From: Flaveria trinervia
Lineage: Eukaryota; Streptophyta; Magnoliopsida; Asterales; Asteraceae
Direction of reading: 5' to 3'
DNA: 64,000 nucleotides
Assembly: GCA_025506515.1 (NCBI GenBank)
Contig: CM046451.1
Span: 38,129,026-38,193,025, forward strand
Below, piece after piece: positions 11,801 through 22,342 of this stretch; the stretch's first letter is position 1; each line of letters opens with the position of its first letter. The position numbers were made by a program, and so were the translations under genes. The notes below the pieces were generated by a model. That model had not been told where the DNA came from, ran no database searches, and was given only the letters and a program-made list of their open reading frames with translations.

Positions 11801-12090
11801 GGTACTCTGGCTTCAAAACCAACTTTTGGATTATGGCATTACAGAGACTAAGACTCCATTGTTAATGGATAGTGCTTCAGCTCTTTGCATTGTCAAAAAT
11901 CCAGTCCAGCACTCTAGGACCAAACATATAGAGATCAGACATCATTTTATAAGGGATGTTTTGAAAAAGGTCTGATTGATCCTAAGTTTGTGCTAGTGCT
12001 GATGAGCTTGCAGACATTTTCACTAAGCCTTTGGATAGTTCAACTTTCCAAAACCTGGTGTTAAGGCTTGGTATGCTGCAGCTAGAATAG
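8808..12090 (+). pseudogene. pol of D: protease, integrase, reverse transcriptase, RNase H
   Basis: The protease DSG motif is at 8823-8831 (WYVDSGGSMHMTG). The integrase HHCC finger is at about 9238-9360 (WHRRLGHVN...CTACLKGKQ), followed by HMDLFGP (first Asp), RSDNGTE near 9613 in another frame (second Asp) and EQNGVVERKN near 9715 (Glu). RT begins near 10690 (GTKWVFRNK), with QMDVKSAFLYG near 10900 and YVDD at 11151-11162. RNase H carries SDSDYAGC near 11640, STAEAEYIAAASC near 11755, and ends ...ADIFTKPLD with a stop at 12090. The order IN before RT proves Ty1/copia. Frameshifts near 9070, 9490, 11020, 11440, 11690 and 11975 break it. In a live element these enzymes process, copy and integrate the RNA. 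Confidence 0.9.
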
Positions 12091-12480
12091 GTGACAACTA
12101 CTGATGATCTTAGTAATTCATACTGATGATCATGAGTACCTATGTCACATATAAGTACTGATGATGAGCTCTTTTAACCTCAGTAGTTTTTATAACTACT
12201 GAAGGCTAAATGTCTCACAAGTACTGAAGTACTTCATCTGTTCTAAACTACTGATGTAGTTACAACTACTGATGCAGTTACAACTACTGCAATCAGTAAA
12301 ACAGATAAGTACTGATGTCCTATGAAACAACTGAAATCAGCCATAAAGACTGATGAATGTGTTGAGGACAGTTTGAAACAGCTGAAAAGCTAAGAATTGA
12401 CGAAAACAGCTGAAGAGAACTTTCTCTTCAGTCGTTTGTACAACTGCTGTTTTATTTTAAACAACTGAAGCAAAACCACG
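12091..12480 (+). other. Spacer after pol of D, word-rich
   Basis: Non-coding. It is dense in AACTACTGATG, AAGTACTGATG, CAGCTGA and CAGTAGTT words like those in the D LTR, but without the regular period of the following array. Confidence 0.6.
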
Positions 12481-12765
12481 TCTTCAGTAGTTTTTATAAC
12501 TACTGATGACTAATACCAAGTCTTCAGTTGTTTACAACAGCTGATGACAAACCACTGTCTTCAGTAGTTTCATAACTACTGATGACAAACACCATGTCCT
12601 CAGTTGTTTCAATCATCTGAAGTCAAAACCACGGTCTTCAGTAGTTTTCTAAACTACTGATGCCTAACACCACGACTTCAGCTGTTTCAACGTCTGAAAG
12701 GATAATACCATGTCAACGGTCGTTTAAAACTACTGATGACTAACACCACATCCTTCAGTCGTTTC
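12481..12765 (+). repeat. Tandem 37-40-bp hairpin array upstream of the D aORF
   Basis: Unit starts (TCTTCAG or variant) are at 12481, 12521, 12558, 12597, 12635, 12675, 12713 and 12751. Each unit has the plan CTTCAGTAGTTT - short loop - AACTACTGATGA, then a spacer of the type CTAACACCACG, so each can form a small stem. Units alternate between AGTAGTT and AGTTGTT/AGCTGTT forms. The array ends 13 bases before a TATA box. Confidence 0.85.
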
Positions 12766-12777
12766 CCTACCCGTACC

Positions 12778-12789
12778 CTATATATATCC
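12778..12789 (+). promoter_or_regulatory. TATA box of the putative D aORF promoter
   Basis: CTATATATATCC follows the hairpin array and precedes the aORF ATG (12859) by 81 bases, a plausible promoter-leader distance. The LTR of D has the same order (word array, then CTATATAAGG). Confidence 0.6.
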
Positions 12790-12858
12790 CTAACCTTAGC
12801 TCTCATTGCTTCATCTTCTTCAAACCTAACGTTCCTCTCCAAAACTTCCCTCTTCTCC

Positions 12859-15800
12859 ATGGCGTCTATGCAAATTAACCGCGACACAACTGTGTTGCCT
12901 ACTCACAAAATCGCCGATCTGGACTAAGTTCGATACTGCTATCGATCTTATGGTTCAGTCCCAATACAACAGGCATTCCTTCTGAACCCCGTCTTACATG
13001 CCGAATCTTGAACCAATTTTGGATGAACATTACTGTTACAACTGAGGAGAGCAACACACCATCCCTCCGGTCAGTCGTCAACAACAAAGAAGTAGTCATT
13101 ACTCCTGCAACAATCCGTAAAATTCTTCAACTGAGTGATGCTACTTCTCCTGCTGGATATCCGAAGGGCACCATAGATCTATCATTTGCTCAGCATGGAT
13201 ATCAAGGTGATCTCAGTGCCACCACCATCATGAAGAAACACTTTAATGACGCTGAGCGCCTGATTTTTCACATGGTCAATGTATGTTTGGCCCCTAAGAC
13301 GTCGTCTTGGGATCAAATGTCCACCAAATGGCAGCAGGTAATGTATTCCATCCTTGAGCAACAGACCACTAAACTTTTCAGAATTAATATTTTCAGAGCT
13401 CAAAGATATGGCTCAAAAATTAACTGCCAACCGTTGGATACTCTATCCACGGTTCATAATGGCCATCATTATCGACCAGCTTAATGCTGAGGGACTTGTT
13501 GGCTTGGGAGTCCCTGCTACGGCTGTTCTGCCAGAAGTATACTCCCGGCACAACTCTGACCGGACACTCAAAATGGCTGCCAAGCTGCGAAAACCCACGC
13601 AGCTGGAACCCATAGCCACCACCTTCAAATCCAATGTCCCCACCAAACCCACCAACAAGAAACCCAAAATGGCTACTCAGGGAATTGAGTCCCCTGAGGA
13701 TGCCCCTGCAACACAAACGCAGGATATATCCACTAGTCCAAACCCCCTAGTGGATACAATGACTCCTCCAGCCACAGCCGCTCAGGCCTCCTCTCCACAG
13801 GAGCCTGCAGCAACCCAAGGGGCACCTACTTATCTGGGATCTTACTCACTTGAGGAGATTGCCATTGAAGAGCACCATCCACCCCAGGTGCACACTGCTT
13901 CTATCCCTCACCCCAAAAAACCGCCCCTCACAGCCCAACTTTAATAGTTGCACAAGTGCTGACTCAATTGCACTCCTCACCCCCTCCCCAGGAACCACTT
14001 ACTACTGGGCATACCTCTACAATTGAGGGAGAGGAACACAGTGCACTGAGAACCCACAGCACAGGGGTTTCCCAATTCTATCTCCTGGTGTAGACAAGGA
14101 GCTTAGAATATCTAGTGAGGCTGCCACCTCCTCCGACTCAGCACATGACCAGAGTGAGGCTGGTAACATTGCTAAGACCTCCCTAGAGGCAACAGCTGAT
14201 GATGGACATTGTCCTGAGGCTGGAAGTCCCCAGTACCAAGCACAAGGGGCACATGCACCAACTGGTCTACACCCAGTGCATGTAAATCCTGCTCTAAGCA
14301 GGGTCAGGTGATTCAGTATCAACTGATGATGACCTGAGCTTCTTCTATGATGTAGTTGCTCAAAACACCATTCTAGAGGATGAGGTTAGCAGACACAAAG
14401 AGCTGCTGGCCAAGATGTCTCAGGATGCAAGTCCATCTGCAACCCTAATACACCCACAGATGGCACCTTCCCTTGAAGGTTTCCCAAACACCGAGCCACC
14501 CCAAAATCAACCACCTGCCTCTGCTTCAGGCCCTACTTCTCAGGACCAGAACCCTCCTGAGCAAATAGGTGCTGCACTCCACAATTCCCTTCCTCTCATC
14601 ACACCCATGATCACTGATATAGTGATCAAAGCCATTGATGAGAGGCTTTCCTCCACATTACAGCCCTTGGTTGATGCTGCTGTCCAAAAGACTCTTTCTG
14701 CGGTACAAACCCCTTCCTCCAATGCAACCAAAAGGGGGAGAGTACTGCAGTGAAGAAAAGAAGAGGAAAAGATCCGAGGAAACGGATGTGATGCAAGCCC
14801 AAGAGAAGGAAAAAGAAAAGCAACCTCTGCTCACTTACAAGCGGAAGAGAAGTGCTGATGATCACACTGCTGAAGACAAATCCTTGGAGGAGCTGGTCAA
14901 AGAAGCTGACACCACACACAGCCGCTCCATGGATAAAATAATTGAACAACTCTTCAGGCAGGGGTTTGACACAGCCACACTGGATAGTGAGATCAGAAGG
15001 TTAGAAGTACAAGATTACAAACCCAATGGGGGGTATGATGCTCTTGAGAAAGAGAGGTTGGAAATAATGATCCGCTTTATTGCAAAATACTTGGGAGATC
15101 ATTAATGGAGATCCGCGCATGGACCAGGGACAACATTCTGGCTATAGCCACCAGAATCTATCTGTCTGAGCAATTCAACAAAGGGATTATTGTGGAAGCC
15201 CTTGATGAGGCTGGAGCTGGTAAAAGGTTAGAGATGGCTAAACTCACAAAGGCGAAACTAACTACAAGGATGCTAGATCAACCTTCCCTTCCACCCACTC
15301 AAACAGATCCTATCCCTCAAATCTCCCAACCAACCTCTAAGCCAAAATCCAAACATCCTCATTCTTCAAAACCAATTCCTTCACCAACCCAACCATCATC
15401 CAGTGATGTACCCAGAAGGAGGAGAAGGGTGCTGAGGATGGAAGAAGAAGAAGAAGAGGATGAAGATGATAGTCTGCCACTCTCTGCTGTTCTGAAGCTA
15501 CCAAAACCCCGAAGTCAACCCATGATCACACCTGACTCTCAAAGGGAAATGGTCAGAGTCAAGATAGAAGAAGAAGAACAGCAGAAACAGCACGATGAGC
15601 AACTGTTGAAGATGGTTGACAAGGAATTTCCTCAGTCATCATCTATTCAAGCCATGAAAGGGCATGCTCAAAGGCTGTACACTCTCAGGCACACCTTTCA
15701 GTATCAGAAGGAGAGAGTGAGAGTATGGCCAGACCCCAGGGTGAGTTCTAGAATCCATAAAAGAACTATCCCACACAGATACAATGGCCAAGTACGAAAA

Positions 15801-16185
15801 ACAATAGAGTCTACCATCATGTTGGCCGTTGTAGTCTCACCTTGGGAAATCATTGATGAATTCAAGAAAGCTCACCAAGCAAAGAAGACACCTCAAGCTT
15901 TACTAGAAAACAAGATGAAAGAAGGGGTTGTTATATAAAAAGCTTGAAGACATCCAAAAGAATGAGCTCCAGTTACTCCTTGAAGGCAACCATCCTGATG
16001 AATTTGTATATAGGGAGGTAACTACGGTGGAGCTGAAAAATGGCAGGACCATGAAGTACTTATTAGAGTACTATGGTCCAGAGTTCTTCTTCGAAGGAGG
16101 AGCAGAAGAACTCTCTCAGGAGGAACAAGTTGTTCTCCTTGAGGCCTATGTTCGTGAGTCATACAGACTCATTATGGGGAAGTAA
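12859..16185 (+). pseudogene. aORF of D: large additional ORF after pol, broken
   Basis: The start is the ATG at 12859 (MASMQINRDTTVLP), the first ATG after the TATA box in a fair plant context (CCATGGCG). A globular N-terminal block at 12859-13560 carries LNQFWMNITVTTEE, VVITPATIRKILQLSD and ILYPRFIMAIIIDQL. A long Pro/Thr/Ser/Gln-rich middle (13560-14750), a Lys/Glu-rich block (14750-15100), a basic-then-acidic patch (RRRRRVLRMEEEEEEDEDD, about 15410-15470) and a C-terminal block follow, ending ...ESYRLIMGK at the stop 16183-16185. The YPRF...ID block aligns with the A-family aORF at 63451. Frameshifts lie near 12925, 13355, 14310, 14740, 15105 and 15925. No enzyme motif or membrane segment is seen. 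Function unknown. Confidence 0.78.
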
Positions 16186-18752
16186 ATCTCATGAATGGGA
16201 TAACAACTCTGTGTCCAGTTCCCCAAAACAGAGTTCCCATTCATACTCTGCCAAACAAATATTTGAGATTTCTTCCCAGGCCGGAGCTTACATGGGTCAT
16301 CTTCTCTACTGATCAAGAAGGAAAAACCAACATTTTGCCATCAATAAGTGGGAGATTAAATAAGTTAGAGTTTTTGGCTGCATTGTACGAAAAACAATAG
16401 AGTCTACCATCATGTTGGCCGTTGTAGTCTCACCTTGGGAAATCATGATGAATGAATCAAGAAAGCTCACCAAGCAAAGAAGACACCTCAAGCTTTACTA
16501 GAAAACAAGATGATTAAGAAGGGGTTGTTATATAAAAAGCTTGAAGACATCCAAAAGAATGAGCTCCAGTTACTCCTTGAAGGCAACCATCCTGATGAAT
16601 TTGTATATAGGGAGGTAACTACGGTGGAGCTGAAAAATGCAGGACCATGAAGTACTTATTAGAGTACTATGGTCCAGAGTTCTTCTTGAAGGAGGAGCAG
16701 AAGAACTCTCTCAGGAGGACAAGTTGTTCTCCTTGAGGCCTATGTTCGTGAGTCATACAGACTCATTATGGGGAAGTAAATCTCATGAATGGGATAACAA
16801 CTCTGTGTCCAGTTCCCCAAAACAGAGTTCCCATTCATACTCTGCCACAAATATTTGAGATTTCTTCCCAGGCCGGAGCTTACATGGGTCATCTTCTCTA
16901 CTGATCAAGAAGGAAAAAGACCAACATTTTGCCATCAATAAGTGGGAGATTAAATAAGTTAGAGGTTTTGGCTGCATTGTACGAAAAACAATAGAGTCTA
17001 CCATCATGTTGGCCGTTGTAGTCTCACCTTGGGAATCATTGATGAATTCAAGAAGCTCACCAAGCAAAGAAGACACCTCAAGCTTTACTAGAAAACAAGA
17101 TGATTAAGAAGGGGTTGTTATATAAAAAGCTTGAAGACATCCAAAAGAATGAGCTCCAGTTACTCCTTGAAGGCAACCATCCTGATGAATTTGTATATAG
17201 GGAGTAACTACGGTGGAGCTGAAAAATGGCAGGACCATGAAGTACTTATCAGAGTACTATGGTCCAGATTCTTCTTCGAAGGAGGAGCAGAAGAACTCTC
17301 TCAGGAGGAACAAGTTGTTCTCCTTGAGGCCTATTTCGTGAGTCATACAGACTCATATGGGGAGTAAATCTCATGATGGGATAACAACTCTGTGTCCAGT
17401 TCCCCAAACAGAGTTCCCATTCATACTCTGCCAAACAAATATTTGAGATTTCTTCCCAGCCCGAAGCTTACATGGGTCATCTTCTCTACTGATCAAGAAG
17501 GAAAAAGACCAACATTTTGCCATCAATAAGTGGGAGATTAATAAGTTAGAGGTTTTGGCTGCATTGTACGAAAAACAATAGAGTCTACCATCATGTTGGC
17601 CGTTGTAGTCTCACCTTGGGAAATCATTGATGAATTCAAGAAAGCTCACCAAGCAAAGAAGACACCTCAAGCTTTACTAGAAAACAAGATGATTAAGAAG
17701 GGGTTGTTATATAAAAAGCTTGAAGACATCCAAAGAATGAGCTCCAGTTACTCCTTGAAGGCAACCATCCTGATGAATTTGTATATAGGGAGGTAACTAC
17801 GGTGGAGCTGAAAAATGGCAGGACCATGAAGTACTTATCAGAGTACTATGGTCCAGAGTTCTTCTTCGAAGGAGGAGCAGAAGAACTCTCTCAGGAGGAA
17901 CAAGTTGTTCTCCTTGAGGCCTATGTTCGTGAGTCATACAGACTCATTATGGGGAAGTAAATCTCATGAATGGGATAACAACTCTGTGTCCAGTTCCCCA
18001 AAACAGAGTTCCCATTCATACTCTGCCAAACAATATTTGAGATTTCTTCCCAGCCGGAGCTTACATGGGTCATCTTCTCTACTGATCAAGAAGGAAAAAG
18101 ACCAACATTTTGCCATCAATAAGTGGGAGATTAAATAAGTTAGAGGTTTTGGCTGCATTGTACGAAAAACAATAGAGTCTACCATCATGTTGGCCGTTGT
18201 AGTCTCACCTTGGGAAATCATTGATGAATTCAAGAAAGCTCACCAAGCAAAGAAGACACCTCAAGCTTTACTAGAAAACAAGATGATTAAGAGGGTGTTA
18301 TATAAAAAGCTTGAAGACATCCAAAAATGAGCTCCAGTTACTCCTTGAAGGCAACCATCCTGATGAATTTGTATATAGGGAGGTAACTACGGTGGAGCTG
18401 AAAAATGGCAGGACCATGAAGTACTTATCAGAGTACTATGGTCCAGAGTTCTTCTTCGAAGGAGGAGCAGAAGAACTCTCTCAGGAGGAACAAGTTGTTC
18501 TCCTTGAGGCCTATGTTCGTGAGTCATACAGACTCATTATGGGGAAGTAAATCTCATGAATGGGATAACAACTCTGTGTCCAGTTCCCCAAAACAGAGTT
18601 CCCATTCATACTCTGCCAAACAAATATTTGAGATTTCTTCCCAGGCCGGAGCTTACATGGGTCATCTTCTCTACTGATCAAGAAGGAAAAAGACCAACAT
18701 TTTGCCATCAATAAGTGGGAGATTAAATAAGTTAGAGGTTTTGGCTGCATTG
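15799..18752 (+). repeat. Five tandem ~590-bp units carrying the aORF C-terminus and 3' flank
   Basis: The units start at about 15799, 16387, 16980, 17568 and 18161 (CGAAAAACAATAGAGTC), giving lengths 588, 593, 588, 593 and about 590. Each contains the last 125 or so codons of the aORF, its stop, and about 200 bp of untranslated sequence to GGCTGCATTG. Copies are almost identical; the differences are mostly single-base deletions. The duplication joint is at GTA|CGAAAAAC. The last copy runs directly into the PPT. Confidence 0.92.
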
Positions 18753-18766
18753 GTTCAGGGGGAGTT
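18753..18766 (+). other. Polypurine tract of D
   Basis: The tract CAGGGGGAG lies immediately before the 3' LTR start TGTTGG at 18767, where plus-strand priming is expected. Confidence 0.65.
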
Positions 18767-18948
18767 TGTTGGACCAAAAGAACCAATGAGCCAAGATCAG
18801 AAAACCTCTAAGTCCCACATGGTATCACAACAACTGTTGAAAGCCTCATCAGTAGTTTGACAAGTGCTGAAGACTACAACAGCTGAAGATCAAGTGCTGA
18901 AGACCTTAACAGCTGAAGAACCAAAGTGCTGAAGTACAACAGCTGAAG
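18767..18948 (+). repeat. Truncated 3' LTR of D (182 of 834 bp)
   Basis: Matches 4867-5046, then stops at ACAGCTGAAG, where the E LTR resumes with TCGTACGATTG. The joint shares about two bases (AG), which fits an end-joining deletion. U3 promoter, R and U5 are missing. Confidence 0.88.
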
Positions 18949-19296
18949 TCGTACGATTGAACCATACGCATGGTCCAATCGCACGAATGGGCCCAGTCGC
19001 ATCTAATATGGGCTGAGGCCTATATATACCAGTTTCAATGTGTAGAGAGATGGAGGATTGAGAGGAAGTCTGCCCGGAGCCTAGGGCTGCCGAATGAGAG
19101 GGGAGATCATGCTCGATCTTCCCCTTGCCAAGAGTCTTGATTCTTATGTTGTAACGAGCTTGTAATTGTTACGTTTTTATCAATGAAACCAATATTTGAT
19201 AGTTCATGTTATTGATTTGACTTTTGGTTTTGGTTGTTCATCCTTCTGTCAAGAACATGCTCGGATGTTTATCAATCCCGAAAAACCGACTTCACA
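18949..19296 (+). repeat. 5' LTR of E, second part
   Basis: Collinear with 20774-21125 of the 3' LTR. It has a TATA-like CTATATATACC about 75 bases in, and ends CCGACTTCACA. Its first 27 bases repeat the last 27 bases before the D insertion (ending at 4866). Confidence 0.85.
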
Positions 19297-20524
19297 ATTG
19301 GTATCAGAGCCGTTTACTGCTGGAGTGATCTAACAATCATTCTAGCAACCCGAGCTCTTGATTTCTGGATTGAATTTCTGATCTTGACGTTAAACCCACT
19401 TCGTGTTCTTCGTGTTTTGGTCAGATCTTGTTACGTGTGTTGCTTCTATGTTGAAATCGAATTCGAAACCACGTTCCTATCACCCTTTCGAATGTGATGA
19501 TGTCTACTTTGTTTCGGTTCATGTTGAATTCGTCAGATTAGGGTTTTGGGCAGCCCTAGCGGCTGCAGATCTGAAAATCTGCGTGCAGACCCGTTCATGC
19601 GAATGGACCATTCGTACGACTAGACCATGCAAATGAGCCACTCGTAAGACTGGACCAGTCGTATGTTCAGTCGTGCGACTGGACTAGTTGTATGTTCAAT
19701 CACACGAATGAGCCATCCGCATTGACTCATCCACATCTGTTTCAGACCAAAAAAAAAGAGTCTGGAACAGCTTCTTGCATAGATTTTTGAAGATGAGCAA
19801 AGCATATTCACCCAGAGGTTTGTTTGTCAAATAAGTTCGATGTGTACCCTATTATTCGTCGGATTTCCAGAATAGGTGAATGTAATTAGAACATGAAAGA
19901 GAGAAGAGAAGATGTTAGCAGTTGCTGCTGATTTTGTGGGGTAGTCAGGAGCATCTGACTACTTATGGGCCAATCAAGTTATATTTATCCGCACAGAAAG
20001 ATTCTGCTTCTTGAGGGGAATCCTTGTATATAGAAAGTGAAGACGCAATCAGAAAGTGATGATGTGAACCGGTTTTCGATGATGAATCTTCATGCATGCT
20101 GATTTGGTTGATATTGTCAGTTGTGGATTGGAACCTTCAACCTTTTGCCCAATACACCGTGTCAAGACGCAAGGAGAGCACAATGTCTATATATTGGGAT
20201 ATGCTGAATGTGAGGGGGAATTTCTGCAGGTGGTGATGTTAATCAAGTTAGCCTGTGTGAAGATTGAAGCAATGGAAAACTGTTCGTGTCATTATCTGGA
20301 AAAATCAGTCATATGGGGAATCTTGATGCTATGATAGTGTTCTACAAAGTAAATGAAAGCTATTGTGCCTAAATTCATTTTCAGGGATATGGTAGTAACC
20401 TGACGGATCGGCAACGTTGGCTAATATGGTTTTCGTTTGATTCTATTGGCAACCAGAGCAAAGATTGACTGAAGATTGTAAGAGGTGTTATCTGCTATTC
20501 GCAAGCAACGTACAAGGGGGAATT
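19297..20524 (+). other. Internal region of E: PBS, non-coding body, PPT
   Basis: PBS TGGTATCAGAGC is at 19299-19310. The body contains another CGACTGG/CGAATGG word cluster (about 19595-19735) and scattered short ORFs with no recognisable domain. The purine-rich ACAAGGGGGAA (about 20511-20521) ends just before the 3' LTR. I see no gag or pol motif. Confidence 0.8.
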
Positions 20525-21125
20525 TTTTGGAGCATATATAGTCATATATAGTGTGTCCGTCGCTTGTCGAATAGTGTAGGCTTAATGTTATACATCTGAT
20601 ATGTTGTAAACACATGAAACTGGGTCATTCGCAGGAGCATATGCGAATGAGACTCAGTCGTACGACTGAGCCATGCTAATGGACCAGCCGTGCGACTGAG
20701 AGATGCGATTAGGACATTCGTAAGACTGAACCATAAGTATGGTCCAGTCGTACGATTGAACTATACGCATGGTCCAGTCGTACGATTGAACCATACGCAT
20801 GGTCCAATCGCATGAATGGGCCCAGTCGCATCTAATATGGGTCGAGGCCTATATATACCAGTTTCAATGTGTCGAGAGATGGAGGATTGAGAGGAAGTCT
20901 GCCCGGAGCCTAGGGCTGCCGGATGAGAGGGGAGATCATGCTCGATCTTCCCCTTGCCAAGAGTCTTGATTCTTATGTTGTAACGAGCTTGTAATCGTTA
21001 GGTTTTTATCAATGAAACCAATATTTGATAGTTCATGTTATTGATTTGACTTTTGGTTTTGGTTGTTCATCCTTATATCAAGAACATGCTCGGATGTTTA
21101 TCGATCCCGAAAAACCGACTTCACA
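20525..21125 (+). repeat. 3' LTR of E (601 bp)
   Basis: Full-length copy; the word array (20640-20835) is followed by CTATATATACC near 20849, then a leader ending CCGACTTCACA and TSD ATTAG. Confidence 0.9.
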
Positions 21126-21130
21126 ATTAG

Positions 21131-22342
21131 ATCATTTCTGGAACAATTCATTATGGAATCATACATGTATAACATAATCGATTAGGAACCCTTTATTAAT
21201 ATGCCTTCGATGCTAGATTCTTGTTGTATCTAAGAGTCATGAGCACTTTCAAGAAATCATACTAAAGCTATAAGATGCACACAATGATTTTGACTTTCAA
21301 GAATCGCAGTCACGATGGTTGTTAGTATGTTTGTCCCCTTAAATCCATACGCAGACTTTTGACTTACAATGGTGATGAATTAGGTTTAATTATTTCAACA
21401 TGCATTTGTGGATCTCACACTTATCTGGTAATCAACATTCCTTAGGAGATTTTTGAGCAGTCAACGGGTATTGGACAAGAAGAGATTATTCTTAGAGCTT
21501 TCAAAGAGATGTCAAGCCTCAGGTTAGTGCCATCGCACAGCAGAGAGGCACAAACAACAATGAATTATAGAATATTTAGGTTATGCTTATCCTTAAGTCA
21601 GTGCCATTGCATAGTAGAGAAACACACAACCTACCTTCTTATTAGAGCATTTAATTTTCTTTTTGCACATAACACACCAACAACATAAGTTATCAGCTTG
21701 ATTGATTTTAGTATTTTTTACATGTGCTTTGCTCATATTTGTGGTCATCCACACACATTTGTGGCATTTATTTTGCTCGTCACCCCTTACGTCACCCCTT
21801 ATTGGAAATACGTTCATTGTGTTAACCAGGGATAAGATGAGAACCCACAACATGTTGAACTAGTTAGTTTGAATTTTTAATTCACCAATGAAGTCTACTC
21901 ATCTATTGTGTTGAATCTACCGACACATCATATTGTGAACTAGCAACCTCTAGGTCTACTTTCTCCATGTTATCTCAGTAGCAACTAGTTTAACTATCAT
22001 ATTTCTTTAGTTGTGCTTAAACTTCTCAGACTTGTATTTTGAATTTCGCATTTTGAGCACACTAGTTTTAAAGTCCCAACCAGTTTGTTCCCTGTGTACT
22101 ATCATTTTCCATTTACTTTGAATAAGAATCACAGATTTGATTTCATTTCTTACTAGCTAAGCTGCCCTCACCCTTCGTTTTTTTAAGTAATTAAATACTG
22201 CATGAATTAAATACTGGACTAAACTATTCTCCCCCTAAAATTTTAAAACCTAAAATCTTTTTGTGTTTTTGGATTTTAATAGACAGGAAAATAAAATGAA
22301 ATAAAATTAAATTAAATTAAATTAAAAACTACACTAGTTGGA
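21131..22342 (-). other. Spacer between pol and aORF of A1
   Basis: Non-coding on both strands. It is collinear with 60252-61470 of A2, including two copies of a 40-base CCTCTCTGCTGTGCGATGGC block spaced about 77 bp (A2: 60964 and 61040; A1: near 21510-21610). Apparent ORFs here are not conserved between the copies. Confidence 0.75.

Larger units (their letters stand above)
4867..18948 (+). mobile_element. D: 14-kb Sirevirus-like Ty1/copia element with aORF and truncated 3' LTR
   Basis: The order is LTR (4867-5700), PBS (5703), gag with two CCHC knuckles, protease, integrase, RT, RNase H ending at 12090, a hairpin-repeat spacer with TATA box, an aORF from 12859, five tandem 590-bp units and a 3' LTR cut to 182 bp (18767-18948). 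It is inserted in the 5' LTR of E. Domain order is that of Ty1/copia; the extra ORF after pol and the two knuckles suggest the Sirevirus lineage. At least ten stops and frameshifts make every ORF non-functional as read. The right target duplication is lost with the end of the 3' LTR. Confidence 0.9.
4591..21125 (+). mobile_element. E: non-autonomous LTR retrotransposon (TRIM/LARD type) split by element D
   Basis: LTRs begin TGTTGGAGCATATATAG (4591) and TTTTGGAGCATATATAG (20525), and both end CCGACTTCACA. Target duplications ATTAG are at 4586-4590 and 21126-21130. The 5' LTR is interrupted by copia element D (4867-18948), so E itself is about 2.45 kb: LTR about 0.6 kb, internal 1.2 kb, LTR 0.6 kb. 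A tRNA-iMet PBS is at 19299-19310 and a purine-rich tract precedes the 3' LTR. No gag or pol motif is present, so it must have been moved by proteins from another element. It sits in the pol-aORF spacer of A1. The A2 spacer near 61470 is the matching empty site. Confidence 0.9.

Noticed and set aside
12481..12765. Regular repeat/spacer array resembling a CRISPR array
   Set aside because: The spacers are themselves repeated and related, units are imperfect hairpins, and the context is a plant retrotransposon with no cas genes.
13338..13396. Possible small intron in the D aORF (CAG|GTAATG ... TTTTCAG)
   Set aside because: Removing 59 bases does not join the two reading frames, the size is below usual plant introns, and a single indel near 13355 explains the frame change.
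20092..20334. 80-codon ORF in the interior of E
   Set aside because: No recognisable domain, typical of chance open frames in non-coding sequence.
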